A model generated the notes under the pieces. That model searched no databases. It was not told the DNA's origin and worked only from the letters and a program-made list of their open reading frames with translations. DNA of 54,615 bases. It comes from G020353115 sp964389685 (GTDB lineage Bacteria > Bacteroidota > Bacteroidia > Bacteroidales > VadinHA17). A program made the translations under genes and the position numbers. Numbering within the stretch: the stretch's first letter is position 1; each line of letters opens with the position of its first letter. Below are positions 27,500-36,179 of this stretch, piece by piece. The stretch spans positions 1-54,615 of the forward strand of contig CAYMFM010000020.1 in NCBI GenBank assembly GCA_964389685.1, given 5' to 3'.

Positions 27500-29851
27500 T
27501 TATTCCTTTGCTATAAAGAAAAAGGTTCCATTTTCATCTTCAAATCCCACAATTTTACCAAACTTCGGTTTTTGCTGGTTATTCCTCTCCACTGCTTTAG
27601 AAACGGTAGTAACAATATTCTCAATGGGAATACAGGCGTTTGGATTATTCACCAAAGCGTTTGCAAATGTTCTGGTGAACTGGGAGTTGTCTACTGCAAG
27701 CTCATATCCGGCCGAAGAGAAGACCTGTGAAGACTTCAATCGCGTGGCTTGCCAGTCATCGCAACTTCTTTCCTCAATGGTTGATCTCATTGCCTGATAA
27801 AATGTTGGACCAGACTCACATGCATCGGTAACCACAAGAGTATGGGTAATGAAATTTGAATAGGATTGCATGCCTGCCTTCAAAGAATTGATGTTGAAAT
27901 AGGTAAATTCATCATCCCGCTGTGCATCAACAGGTATCCAATAACCCACTTCATTAACGTATTTACCGTGTCCGGCATACCACACCAGTAATGAGTTCAC
28001 CCGGTTACTGCGCACCAGATCCCGTAGTTCTATGGAGAAGAATTTTTCCATCTGGTCTTTACTCATATCCTTATTATGGATGATATTATGGATCTGGTAG
28101 TTTGCCAGTGCCGCTTTCATCAAGCTTACGTCCTTGGTCGGTCCATCAAGACTGGCAAATGATTCGTAATTTGAGTTTTCAATAAAAACAACCCATGTTT
28201 TGCCCATTGGATTTGTTTCAGTCAGAACTGCCCCTTCGCGGTTCAGCTTGAATTCCTGTTCCACCTTGTTCCCGTAAATATCTTCCGCAACAACAGTAAA
28301 TTTATTTTTATTCATGATATTGATGGTTGCAGAAAACGATGGGTTATATTCATCGAGTCGGTAACTGGCTGTTACACCCTCCACAAAGATGGAGCGGATG
28401 GTATTCTTATCCTCTATTTTACCTTCGATATAGAGGCTTGGCTCATTGCTGTCAAGATAAACCTCTCCAACATCGGATGCATAGGGTGCCAATATTCTTA
28501 TAGCCGGAGGATCTGTTTCGGTCCATTTAATGGCATAGGCCATGTCCTGTTGATTGTGGTAAATATCACTGGCTTCTACCAGGATGGTATCAAACCCTCC
28601 CACTTCCACATTCGCCAGGAATTCAAAACCGCCCCCCTTTCTCTCAAAAGTAACTTCCTTACCATTGATGCGCAAAAATTCAAGATCGCTTTGATCAGTC
28701 ACAAGACCCTTGAGCACAATCTCTTTCTCGTTTTTAGCAACATTGATAAATTGGTCATCAATGGGAGCAGGTGTTTCAAGCGCAATTCCCGGTTTATCGC
28801 TTTCCCGGTTTAATTCATATAACCGCTCATTGGCTTCTTTTAATAACTTCCTTGCCTGCATATCAAATTCGGAGAGGGACGCAATGGTTTCATAGTCCTT
28901 TACAGCAGCTGCATAATTAAGGATTTCCTCATAGGATCTGGCCCTTTTAAAATAGGCTTCGGGATCCTTCTTATTCATCGTGATCACCTTTGAAAAATCA
29001 CTGATGGCATTGGTATGTTGATTAAACTCCTGGTAATAGACTCCCCGCTGGAAATACATTTCTGGATTATCCGGTTCTATCAGGATATTTTTAGACAGAT
29101 CGTTTATAGCACTTGGGTAGTCCAGGTTTTCGACGTGAATCTTACTGCGTATAATATACGCTTCGGTGTTCCTGTTGTCAAGCCGCAGAGCATTTTCACA
29201 ATGACTCATGGCAAGGTCCAGTTTCCCCAATTCGAGTCTGATCCGTGCCAATGCAAGAATGCCGTCAATGAATGCCCGGTCTTTAGCAACCGATTTTTCA
29301 TAATCCATTTCTGCAGCTTCCGGTTTGTTCAACAGCTCTGAAACAACCCCATGATAATAATAATTGATTGCATTATTCCCCAGCGACAGGGTTGTATCGC
29401 ATACTTTAATTGCGCATTGATAATCTTTCAATTCGATCAAAGATTTCACCTTCTCCTGATAGGCGGGTAAAAACTTTCTGGATAGATCAGTTGCCTGGTT
29501 CAGGAATACCATTGCCCTCCCGTATTCCCCCAACTCGTTGCTAAGTTTACCTAAATGATAGGCAACCTCTTCTTCCTTTGGCAAGAAAACGTATGCCCTG
29601 TTGTAATCATCATAAGCATCCTGAAGTTTGCCAAGTTTCTCAAATGCCTCAGCTCGTGCAAGATAGGCATTGGTGTAATCGGGATCCAGTTCAAGCGCTT
29701 TTGAGAACTGATCCACCGCATCTTCATAATTTCCTGTTACCATGAAATCTTCACCGGCTTTAAAAAACCTTCTGGGACTTTGAGCCATTACAGTGGTAGA
29801 TAAGATGGTCAATCCCAAAAGTACCAGCATGGATATTCTTCTCTTACACAT
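27500..29851 (-). CDS. Exported TPR-repeat protein with C-terminal caspase (C14) domain
   Basis: 783 residues with a signal peptide ending MAQS (~25). Tetratricopeptide repeats cover ~28-340 (motifs like AYLARAEAFEKLGKLQDAYDDYNRA). A region with Ig-like beta-strands follows (~365-530). The caspase domain (~545-783) starts TWVVFIENSNYESFASL; its catalytic His is H628 in WYAGHGK and Cys is C678 in TDACESG, so the dyad is complete. Orthocaspases of this kind cleave after basic residues or Asp; which here is unknown. Location is likely periplasm or outer membrane face. It precedes the propeller-phosphatase sensor by 10 nt, suggesting one operon and a shared signal. No RBS stands out. Confidence 0.88.
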   Translation of the reverse strand: MCKRRISMLVLLGLTILSTTVMAQSPRRFFKAGEDFMVTGNYEDAVDQFSKALELDPDYTNAYLARAEAFEKLGKLQDAYDDYNRAYVFLPKEEEVAYHLGKLSNELGEYGRAMVFLNQATDLSRKFLPAYQEKVKSLIELKDYQCAIKVCDTTLSLGNNAINYYYHGVVSELLNKPEAAEMDYEKSVAKDRAFIDGILALARIRLELGKLDLAMSHCENALRLDNRNTEAYIIRSKIHVENLDYPSAINDLSKNILIEPDNPEMYFQRGVYYQEFNQHTNAISDFSKVITMNKKDPEAYFKRARSYEEILNYAAAVKDYETIASLSEFDMQARKLLKEANERLYELNRESDKPGIALETPAPIDDQFINVAKNEKEIVLKGLVTDQSDLEFLRINGKEVTFERKGGGFEFLANVEVGGFDTILVEASDIYHNQQDMAYAIKWTETDPPAIRILAPYASDVGEVYLDSNEPSLYIEGKIEDKNTIRSIFVEGVTASYRLDEYNPSFSATINIMNKNKFTVVAEDIYGNKVEQEFKLNREGAVLTETNPMGKTWVVFIENSNYESFASLDGPTKDVSLMKAALANYQIHNIIHNKDMSKDQMEKFFSIELRDLVRSNRVNSLLVWYAGHGKYVNEVGYWIPVDAQRDDEFTYFNINSLKAGMQSYSNFITHTLVVTDACESGPTFYQAMRSTIEERSCDDWQATRLKSSQVFSSAGYELAVDNSQFTRTFANALVNNPNACIPIENIVTTVSKAVERNNQQKPKFGKIVGFEDENGTFFFIAKE

Positions 29852-29983
29852 TTTTATTGGATTTTAATTATATGCATATTTTTTCAAAAATAATGAAACG
29901 ATAACAAATTTTCAAATCGTCCAATTGTATTTATACGCCAATATCGGGTGAATGTTGCCAAATCAATCCTCTTTTTTGTTGGT

Positions 29984-31039
29984 TTAAATGCAATTATTCC
30001 TGTAATGTTTCAACTCACACCGGTCAAACTGGGTCCGAAGATCGGGTTGACAATCAAGTGCTGGTGCTTTGAGACCATCAAAGAACCTGTGCGTCCCCGT
30101 GAAAACAAACGCCTCATCCCACAATCCTGAAGAGATAAAACTTTCCAGCAATTCCTTCCCGCCTTCCACTATCAGTGATTGTATCTCCCTGTTGTATAAA
30201 TCATTCATTATTTGAGGGATAACTTCTCTACGATAATCAAGCTTCACGTAGGTAATACCCGGCTCAGGCAGCATTTTTTTATCAGTATAAATCAGGGTTG
30301 GATTTTGTTGATCGAGCAGGCGAAGATTTTTAACCAGATTTTTCTCTCGTGTAATGGTAATTCGTAACGGTTGCCGGCCCGTCCAATACCGAACGGTCAG
30401 TGCAGGATTATCAAGCAGTGCTGTATGTCCCCCCACCATAATGGCTTGCTCGGTTGCCCGCCACTTATGAACCAGGGTCTGTCCTAATCCGCTGGTGATC
30501 CAGTTCGGTCCCACCGGTGTATCCGGTGTTCTGATGTTGTCAAGAAATCCATCATTACTCTCTGCCCATTTTAAGATCACGAAAGGTCTTTTCTTTTCAA
30601 AATGGGTGAAAAAACTACGATTCAATGCTCGATTCTCTCTCTCCAGCATTCCAACCGTTACATCACACCCGGCATTTTTCAATGCTTCGCTCCCTTTTCC
30701 GGAAATTGCCGGATTGGGATCTTCCGAACCGATAACGATTCTGGGAATTCCTGAATCAATTATCAAATCGGTACAGGGAGGTGTTTTCCCAACATGACAA
30801 CACGGTTCAAGATTCACATAAAGGGTGGAATGTGTTAAGAGGGCTCTCTGTTTCACGGATGCAATGGCATTCACTTCGGCATGCGCTTTCCCATATTCGC
30901 AGTGATATCCCTCCCCGATAATTTCATGGTGATGGGTAATGACCGATCCAACAAGAGGATTGGGATAAGTGTACCCTTTTCCAAGTGCTGCCAATTCAAG
31001 ACAACGCAACATATACGCATGATCGCTTTTCCCTTCCAT
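29984..31039 (-). CDS. ribD: Bifunctional riboflavin deaminase/reductase RibD
   Basis: 351 residues. The N-terminal deaminase (1-145) has zinc ligands H53 in HAE, C80 in EPC and C89 in PPC; E55 is the proton shuttle. The C-terminal reductase has the NADPH-binding ILKWAESNDGFLDN and the VEGGKELLESFI end motif. It catalyses steps 2 and 3 of riboflavin synthesis. Divergent from prmC with a ~47-nt shared spacer. No FMN riboswitch was seen, and no other rib gene is nearby. Confidence 0.95.
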   Translation of the reverse strand: MEGKSDHAYMLRCLELAALGKGYTYPNPLVGSVITHHHEIIGEGYHCEYGKAHAEVNAIASVKQRALLTHSTLYVNLEPCCHVGKTPPCTDLIIDSGIPRIVIGSEDPNPAISGKGSEALKNAGCDVTVGMLERENRALNRSFFTHFEKKRPFVILKWAESNDGFLDNIRTPDTPVGPNWITSGLGQTLVHKWRATEQAIMVGGHTALLDNPALTVRYWTGRQPLRITITREKNLVKNLRLLDQQNPTLIYTDKKMLPEPGITYVKLDYRREVIPQIMNDLYNREIQSLIVEGGKELLESFISSGLWDEAFVFTGTHRFFDGLKAPALDCQPDLRTQFDRCELKHYRNNCI

Positions 31040-31073
31040 TTTCTTTAAAAAGAATAGTAATCAGAATATTTTT

Positions 31074-31081
31074 TACCTTTG
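31074..31081 (+). promoter_or_regulatory. Candidate -7 element very close to the prmC start
   Basis: TACCTTTG fits TAnnTTTG and ends only 5 nt before the ATG at 31087. If real, transcription would begin at or near the start codon and the mRNA would be leaderless. Confidence 0.35.
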
Positions 31082-31086
31082 ATCAT

Positions 31087-31965
31087 ATGTCCAAAGTAAT
31101 CAGTAATGTTAAGGAATGCCTTGGATATTCAACCGATCAATTGTCCGGTAAATATCCAGTAGAAGAGATCCATAGTATGGTTTATCTCATGCTGGAAGAA
31201 CTATTATCCATTTCAAGATCTGAACTGTTAACCAATTGGAAACAATCTCTTGATGCATCCCTCACTGGCAAAATTAAAGATATTGTTTCTGATTTGAAAA
31301 AAGAAAAACCTATTCAGTATATTTTGGGCAGCTGTGATTTTTATGGTTGCAAGATCCGGGTAACTCCCGGTGTGTTGATACCCAGACCCGAGACGGAAGA
31401 ATTGGTTCATTGGGTTATAGAGGAAACTGCTGGGGAGAAAGTTTCCATCATGGACATCGGTACAGGATCAGGTTGTATAGCCATTGCGCTGGCAAAAAAT
31501 CTGGAGTCCGCTACACTGTTTGCAACGGACAGGTGTAAGCTTTCCCTTGCAACAGCAAAAAAAAATGCCAGGCTAAACAAACAGAACGTATCCTTTATTC
31601 AGCACGATCTCGTCTCATCAAACAGACCAGATAATCTTCCCATGGTGGATATCATTGTGAGCAATCCTCCTTATATACTTGACAGTGAAAAGAAACAAAT
31701 GAGACAAAATGTTTTAGCACATGAACCGCATGAAGCATTGTTTGTACCGGATAATGATCCCCTGACCTTTTACCGTGCAATCTTAACCATCGCCAGAACA
31801 AAACTAATACCCGGAATTGGATTGATTTATTTTGAAATCAATGAACGGATGGGCAATGCAATGACCGTTCTGCTGAAACAATATCATTTCAAGAATATTG
31901 AATTGAAGCGAGACCTGAACGGCAAAGAACGGATGATCAGGGCCCGGTTTCAAAATGCTGTATAG
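31087..31965 (+). CDS. prmC: Release factor glutamine methyltransferase PrmC
   Basis: 292 residues from ATG 31087; the frame is open further upstream to 30985 but those residues overlap ribD and are not conserved in kind. The N-terminal helical domain is followed by the Rossmann methyltransferase core (IMDIGTGSGCIAIALA) and the NPPY motif at 193-196 that holds the substrate glutamine amide. It N5-methylates the GGQ glutamine of RF1 and RF2; prfB lies 0.6 kb downstream. The stop overlaps the likely start of recX. Confidence 0.93.
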   Translation: MSKVISNVKECLGYSTDQLSGKYPVEEIHSMVYLMLEELLSISRSELLTNWKQSLDASLTGKIKDIVSDLKKEKPIQYILGSCDFYGCKIRVTPGVLIPRPETEELVHWVIEETAGEKVSIMDIGTGSGCIAIALAKNLESATLFATDRCKLSLATAKKNARLNKQNVSFIQHDLVSSNRPDNLPMVDIIVSNPPYILDSEKKQMRQNVLAHEPHEALFVPDNDPLTFYRAILTIARTKLIPGIGLIYFEINERMGNAMTVLLKQYHFKNIELKRDLNGKERMIRARFQNAV

Positions 31966-32440
31966 AATGGCTATGAATACTATCCAAGCAAAAAAAGCCC
32001 TGGAAAAGGCCAGGTCAATATGCAGTCAGAAGGAACAATGTGCACACGATATCCTTAAAAAACTGGAACGATGGGGTATCAGTGGCGAAACATCCGGAAA
32101 AATTATTTCTCAGTTAGAAAAAGAGAAATTCATTGACCATTCACGATATTGTACCTTCTTTGTGGCTGATAAACTCAGAATAAACAAATGGGGTAAAAAG
32201 AAAATTGAATATGCTCTCAGGCAAAAGAACATACCTTCTATTCAGATTGAAACAGCCCTTGAGAAAATTGATACCGATGAATACATCGCTATCCTCCGGA
32301 ATGAGTTGCGGAAAAAACGGAGAGGGTTAAAGGCAAAAAATCAGTTTGACCTGAAAGGAAAGTTATTCCGGTTCGCTCAAAGCAAAGGATTTGAAAACGA
32401 ATTGATCTACAGCATGATTGAGGAATGCCTCAGAGATTAA
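31955..32440 (+). CDS. recX: RecX-family regulatory protein
   Basis: 161 residues with the three-helix repeats of RecX, which modulates RecA filaments: CSQKEQCAHDILKKLERWGI, FIDHSRYCTFFVADKL and KWGKKKIEYALRQKNI. The start is uncertain: ATG 31955 overlaps prmC by 11 nt, ATG 31967 and 31973 are in frame and the latter gives MNTIQAKKAL, a more usual N-terminus. recA is not in this window. Confidence 0.85.
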   Translation: MLYRMAMNTIQAKKALEKARSICSQKEQCAHDILKKLERWGISGETSGKIISQLEKEKFIDHSRYCTFFVADKLRINKWGKKKIEYALRQKNIPSIQIETALEKIDTDEYIAILRNELRKKRRGLKAKNQFDLKGKLFRFAQSKGFENELIYSMIEECLRD

Positions 32441-32459
32441 ATGCAACTTTAGTAAATCC

Positions 32460-32492
32460 TTGTCTTCGTCTGGATAATTATTCCTAATTTTG
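32460..32492 (+). promoter_or_regulatory. Candidate prfB promoter
   Basis: TAATTTTG (32485-32492) fits TAnnTTTG; TTG at 32460-32462 is 22 nt upstream as a -33 element. The prfB ATG is 30 nt downstream. Lies in the gap after recX. Confidence 0.55.
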
Positions 32493-32522
32493 CAAAACGC
32501 ACACATCCTTATACTACAAACC

Positions 32523-33612
32523 ATGATTACCAGTGAACAAATAAAGGATCTTTCGCGGCGCCTGGATGCGCTAAGGAGGCACCTTTGACATCGAGGAGAA
32601 AATTAAGGAAATAAAGGAAGAGGAAGAAAAAACACAAAATTCAGGATTCTGGAATGATCCGAAAGAAGCAGAAGAAAAACTCAGGCAGATAGCCAGCCTG
32701 AAAACCTGGACTTCCGCCTTTGAAGATGTGAAAATCAATTACGATGACCTGACTGTTTTATTTGAATTCCTGAAAGGGGGAGAATCCAGTGAAGAGGAAG
32801 TTGAACAACAGTACAATATCACCCTCTCCCTGATTGAAAACCTGGAACTCAAAAACATGCTGGGCAAACCGGAAGATCACCTGGGTGCCATTCTGAAAAT
32901 CAATTCCGGAGCAGGGGGTACGGAGAGCCTCGATTGGGTTGAAATGCTGATGCGCATGTATATCCGCTGGGGTGAAAGAAATAATTATCAGGTTAAAACA
33001 ATTGATCTTCTGCCTGGCGATGAAGCTGGAATCAAAACCGTTACACTGGAGTTTACCGGTGATTTTGCTTACGGGTACCTGAAAAGTGAAAACGGAGTAC
33101 ACCGGCTTGTCAGGTTATCCCCTTTTGATGCAGGGAACAGAAGACATACAACCTTCGCTTCCGTGTTTGTTGCACCGGTTGTTGATGAAAATATTGAAAT
33201 CGAAATCAACCCATCTGAAATTAGTTGGGAGACCTTCCGCTCGAGCGGGGCAGGCGGACAAAATGTAAACAAAGTCGAAACGGCAGTCAGATTGAGACAT
33301 CAACCCACAGGTATCGTCATAGAAAACCAGGAAACACGCTCTCAATTGAGAAATAAAGAAAATGCCATACGAATCCTGAAAGCTCATCTTTATGAACTGG
33401 AATTGAGAAAAATGCAGGAGGAAAAGGCGAAAATTGAAGGAGAAAAGAAAAAAATCGAATGGGGATCTCAAATCCGCAGCTATGTTCTGCATCCATATAA
33501 AATGGTAAAAGATCTTAGAACATCGCATGAAACCTCAAACGTTCAGGCTGTTCTCGATGGTGACCTGAACCCGTTCATCAAAGAGTACCTGATGACATAT
33601 GGTGTAAACTGA
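32523..33612 (+). CDS. prfB: Peptide chain release factor 2, with programmed +1 frameshift
   Basis: Total product 362 residues. ATG 32523 reads 21 codons to an in-frame TGA at 32586-32588; ribosomes slip +1 at CTT and continue from GAC at 32587 to 33612. The codons before it include an internal AGGAGG (32574-32579). The downstream frame carries the RF2 recognition domain and RSSGAGGQNVNKVET with the GGQ tripeptide. RF2 reads UGA and UAA, so low RF2 favours the slip: autoregulation. Annotation that begins at the ATG near 32728 would miss about 70 residues. Confidence 0.95.
32574..32589 (+). promoter_or_regulatory. prfB programmed frameshift signal
   Basis: Internal Shine-Dalgarno-like AGGAGG (32574-32579), three bases, then CTT TGA C (32583-32589). 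This matches the known prfB slip site (AGGGGG-TAT-CTT-TGA-C in E. coli) in order and spacing. The frame before is closed by TGA and the frame after is RF2, so the call does not rest on the motif alone. Confidence 0.95.
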
Positions 33613-33657
33613 TTGTCGGTTTGAATCTTTTAAAAGAATGTCGATTAACACATAACC

Positions 33658-33999
33658 ATGATGAGAATTTATCATAATCCGCGGTGCAAAAAAAGCCGGG
33701 AGGGACTTCAATTCATTCGGGATAAAGGGCTTGAAGCCCAGGTAATCGATTATATCAAAAATCCCATTTCTGAGAACGAATTGCAGGAAATAGTAATGAA
33801 ACTGGGGGAAAAACCCATCGAGATTGTCCGTACACAGGAAGAATATTACAGGAAAAACCTGAAAGGATGCAATTTTACCGATGAAGAGTGGATTAAAATC
33901 CTTGTCGAAAATCCAAAATTAATCCAACGTCCGATAGTTGTTGAAAAACATAAGGCGGTTATTGCTCAACCACCGGAAAATATAAATCAATTGTTGTAA
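33658..33999 (+). CDS. ArsC/Spx-fold thioredoxin-like reductase
   Basis: A 113-residue ArsC-family protein. IYHNPRCKKSREGLQFI places the catalytic Cys at C10 from the first ATG; a second ATG directly follows. C-terminal RPIVVEKHKAVIAQPPENI corresponds to the RPI motif. Length and motif match the arsenate reductase-like/YffB group. Arsenate reduction is possible but no ars genes flank it, so a general glutaredoxin-like role is as likely. Confidence 0.85.
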   Translation: MMRIYHNPRCKKSREGLQFIRDKGLEAQVIDYIKNPISENELQEIVMKLGEKPIEIVRTQEEYYRKNLKGCNFTDEEWIKILVENPKLIQRPIVVEKHKAVIAQPPENINQLL

Positions 34000-34023
34000 A
34001 TTTAATCACTTAAATAAAGCATC

Positions 34024-35418
34024 ATGAAAATCCGAATCGAAAAAGACACCATGGGGCAGGTTGAGGTACCTGCTGATAAGTACTGGGGCGCTCAGACACA
34101 ACGTTCAAAAGACAATTTTAAAATTGGTAGAGGGACAATGCCGGTTGAGATCATACAGGCATTTGCCATTTTGAAAAAAGCCGCTGCCCTGGCCAATACT
34201 GAATTGGGTGTGTTACCAATAGAAAAAAGTGAACTGATTGCAACAGTATGTGACGAAATTCTCGAAGGCAAACTGGATGACCAGTTCCCCCTGGTGGTCT
34301 GGCAAACCGGTTCCGGCACACAATCTAACATGAATGTGAATGAAGTTATCGCCAATCGGGCTCATGTAATAAAAGGAGGGAAACTTGGTGAAGGAACCCG
34401 GTTTATTCATCCAAATGATGATGTGAATAAATCACAATCGTCCAATGATACCTTTCCCACTGCAATGCATATCGCAGCCTATAAGATGTTTATGGAAATT
34501 ACGCTACCCGGTGTGGAAAAACTCAGGCAAACCCTGGAAGAGAAAGTCAAGGCATTTAAAAACATCGTAAAAACAGGACGTACCCACCTGATGGATGCCA
34601 CTCCATTAACCCTGGGGCAAGAGTTTTCCGGATACCTCTCCCAGGTTGAACACGGAATGGCAGCATTAAAAAACAGCCTGGCTCATTTAAGTGAATTGGC
34701 TCTTGGGGGGACAGCTGTTGGTACCGGAATGAATACACCCAAAGGATATGATGTGCTCGTGGCAAAAAAGATTTCGGAGCTGACAGGCTATCCATTCATC
34801 ACTGCACCAAATAAATTTGAATCACTGGCCGCTCACGATGCTGTCGTGGAAAGTTCAGGAGCGTTGAAAACGTTGGCTGTCAGCCTGATGAAAATTGCCA
34901 ATGACATCCGTATGCTGGGATCCGGACCCAGATGTGGAATTGGTGAATTAAACCTGCCAGCCAATGAACCCGGTTCTTCCATTATGCCCGGGAAAGTCAA
35001 TCCAACCCAATGCGAAGCACTGACCATGGTGTGCGCTCAGGTCATCGGAAACGATATGGCTATTGCCGTTGGAGGCATGCAGGGACACTACCAGTTGAAT
35101 GTTTTTAAACCGGTCATGATCTATAACCTGTTGCAATCATCCCGACTGATCGGGGATGCCTGTGTCTCTTTCAATGACAACTGTGTTATTGGTATAGAAC
35201 CAAACCTGCAAAATATTAAAACAAACCTGGAGAATTCTTTGATGCTTGTTACGGCATTGAATACACACATTGGCTATGAGAATGCAGCCAAAATTGCAAA
35301 AAAAGCACACATCGAAGGAAAGACCCTTCGTGAAGCAGCCCTGGAACTGGGACTCGTTACGGATGAACAATTCAATGAGTGGGTTGATCCTTCAAAAATG
35401 ATCGGTTCGATGGATTAG
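34024..35418 (+). CDS. fumC: Class II fumarate hydratase
   Basis: 464 residues, the normal length. Conserved blocks: GSGTQSNMNVNEVIANRA, SSNDTFPTAMHIAA, and the superfamily signature GSSIMPGKVNPTQCEA (about 318-333) carrying the catalytic serine loop. It converts fumarate to malate in the TCA cycle. Aspartase and argininosuccinate lyase share the fold, but the sequence is closest to FumC. Single gene, 25 nt after the ArsC-like gene. Confidence 0.95.
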   Translation: MKIRIEKDTMGQVEVPADKYWGAQTQRSKDNFKIGRGTMPVEIIQAFAILKKAAALANTELGVLPIEKSELIATVCDEILEGKLDDQFPLVVWQTGSGTQSNMNVNEVIANRAHVIKGGKLGEGTRFIHPNDDVNKSQSSNDTFPTAMHIAAYKMFMEITLPGVEKLRQTLEEKVKAFKNIVKTGRTHLMDATPLTLGQEFSGYLSQVEHGMAALKNSLAHLSELALGGTAVGTGMNTPKGYDVLVAKKISELTGYPFITAPNKFESLAAHDAVVESSGALKTLAVSLMKIANDIRMLGSGPRCGIGELNLPANEPGSSIMPGKVNPTQCEALTMVCAQVIGNDMAIAVGGMQGHYQLNVFKPVMIYNLLQSSRLIGDACVSFNDNCVIGIEPNLQNIKTNLENSLMLVTALNTHIGYENAAKIAKKAHIEGKTLREAALELGLVTDEQFNEWVDPSKMIGSMD

Positions 35419-35453
35419 TTCAGTAGCATTGTGTTACTAATGTAAGGATTCTG

Positions 35454-36179
35454 ATGAAGCGACTATTTGTCATTCTGACCATATTGGTTTTATGTCCTGC
35501 ACTTTACGCACAGGACAGCTTTCTGGGTCTCTCAATGGGTGCATCGTTCCCCTTCGGGGACTATGCATCCGGAGACGATGCGTTCAGCAGCGGTTATGCC
35601 GGGACAAATTTCGTCCTGAATTTTGATGCATCCTATGTGGTTGCCCCCTATATCGGTATTGGCGCCACCTTTTCATTCGGCTCCAATTATGCAGATGAAG
35701 ATGCACTGAAAAAGACCCTGTTAACCGACCTGGATGAGCGGTACAGCCAGATCAATTTCCCTGCTCCGGAAGATGCCGAATTCAACATTACCATGGGAAA
35801 ATGGACATACATAAACCTCATGGTGGGGCCCAACATTTCCATTCCCCTGGCTGTTATCCACCTGGATCTGAGGGCGTTGGCTGGAATTACTTTTTTAACT
35901 CCCCCCGAGAGAGAAGTGGAGATCACCTGGACCGAAGATGAGATCTTCACGTCCCAATCATCCCAATTGATCCATTTTGGCTATGTTCTCGGTGCAGGAA
36001 TCCGGTTCGGAATGAGGGGTGCTACGGGTATCCGCATTGCAGCAGATTACTTCTCAAGCAAACCAGCAATGAAAATAAAAACCGATCACCTCTTGATTCC
36101 CGAAAAGGAAAAGGTCGTTGAATTTGACCTTCCCATGCAAGCGCTGCACGTAACACTGGGGCTGTGTTTTAATTTTTGA
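35454..36179 (+). CDS. Outer-membrane beta-barrel protein
   Basis: 241 residues with a signal peptide (MKRLFVILTILVLCPALYAQ, cleavage after ~20). The remainder alternates hydrophobic and polar residues and ends in LHVTLGLCFNF, a C-terminal aromatic typical of outer-membrane barrels. Tight turns contain GATFSFGSNY and GAGIRFGMRG. I recognise the porin-like type but no specific family. The stop overlaps the convergent DUF5916 gene by 11 nt. Confidence 0.75.
   Translation: MKRLFVILTILVLCPALYAQDSFLGLSMGASFPFGDYASGDDAFSSGYAGTNFVLNFDASYVVAPYIGIGATFSFGSNYADEDALKKTLLTDLDERYSQINFPAPEDAEFNITMGKWTYINLMVGPNISIPLAVIHLDLRALAGITFLTPPEREVEITWTEDEIFTSQSSQLIHFGYVLGAGIRFGMRGATGIRIAADYFSSKPAMKIKTDHLLIPEKEKVVEFDLPMQALHVTLGLCFNF

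Noticed and set aside
30985..31086. N-terminal extension of PrmC
   Set aside because: It overlaps the ribD start region and the family N-terminus fits ATG 31087.
32586..32588. prfB as a pseudogene because of an in-frame TGA
   Set aside because: The TGA is part of the known programmed frameshift site with AGGAGG and CTTTGAC, and the following frame is intact RF2.
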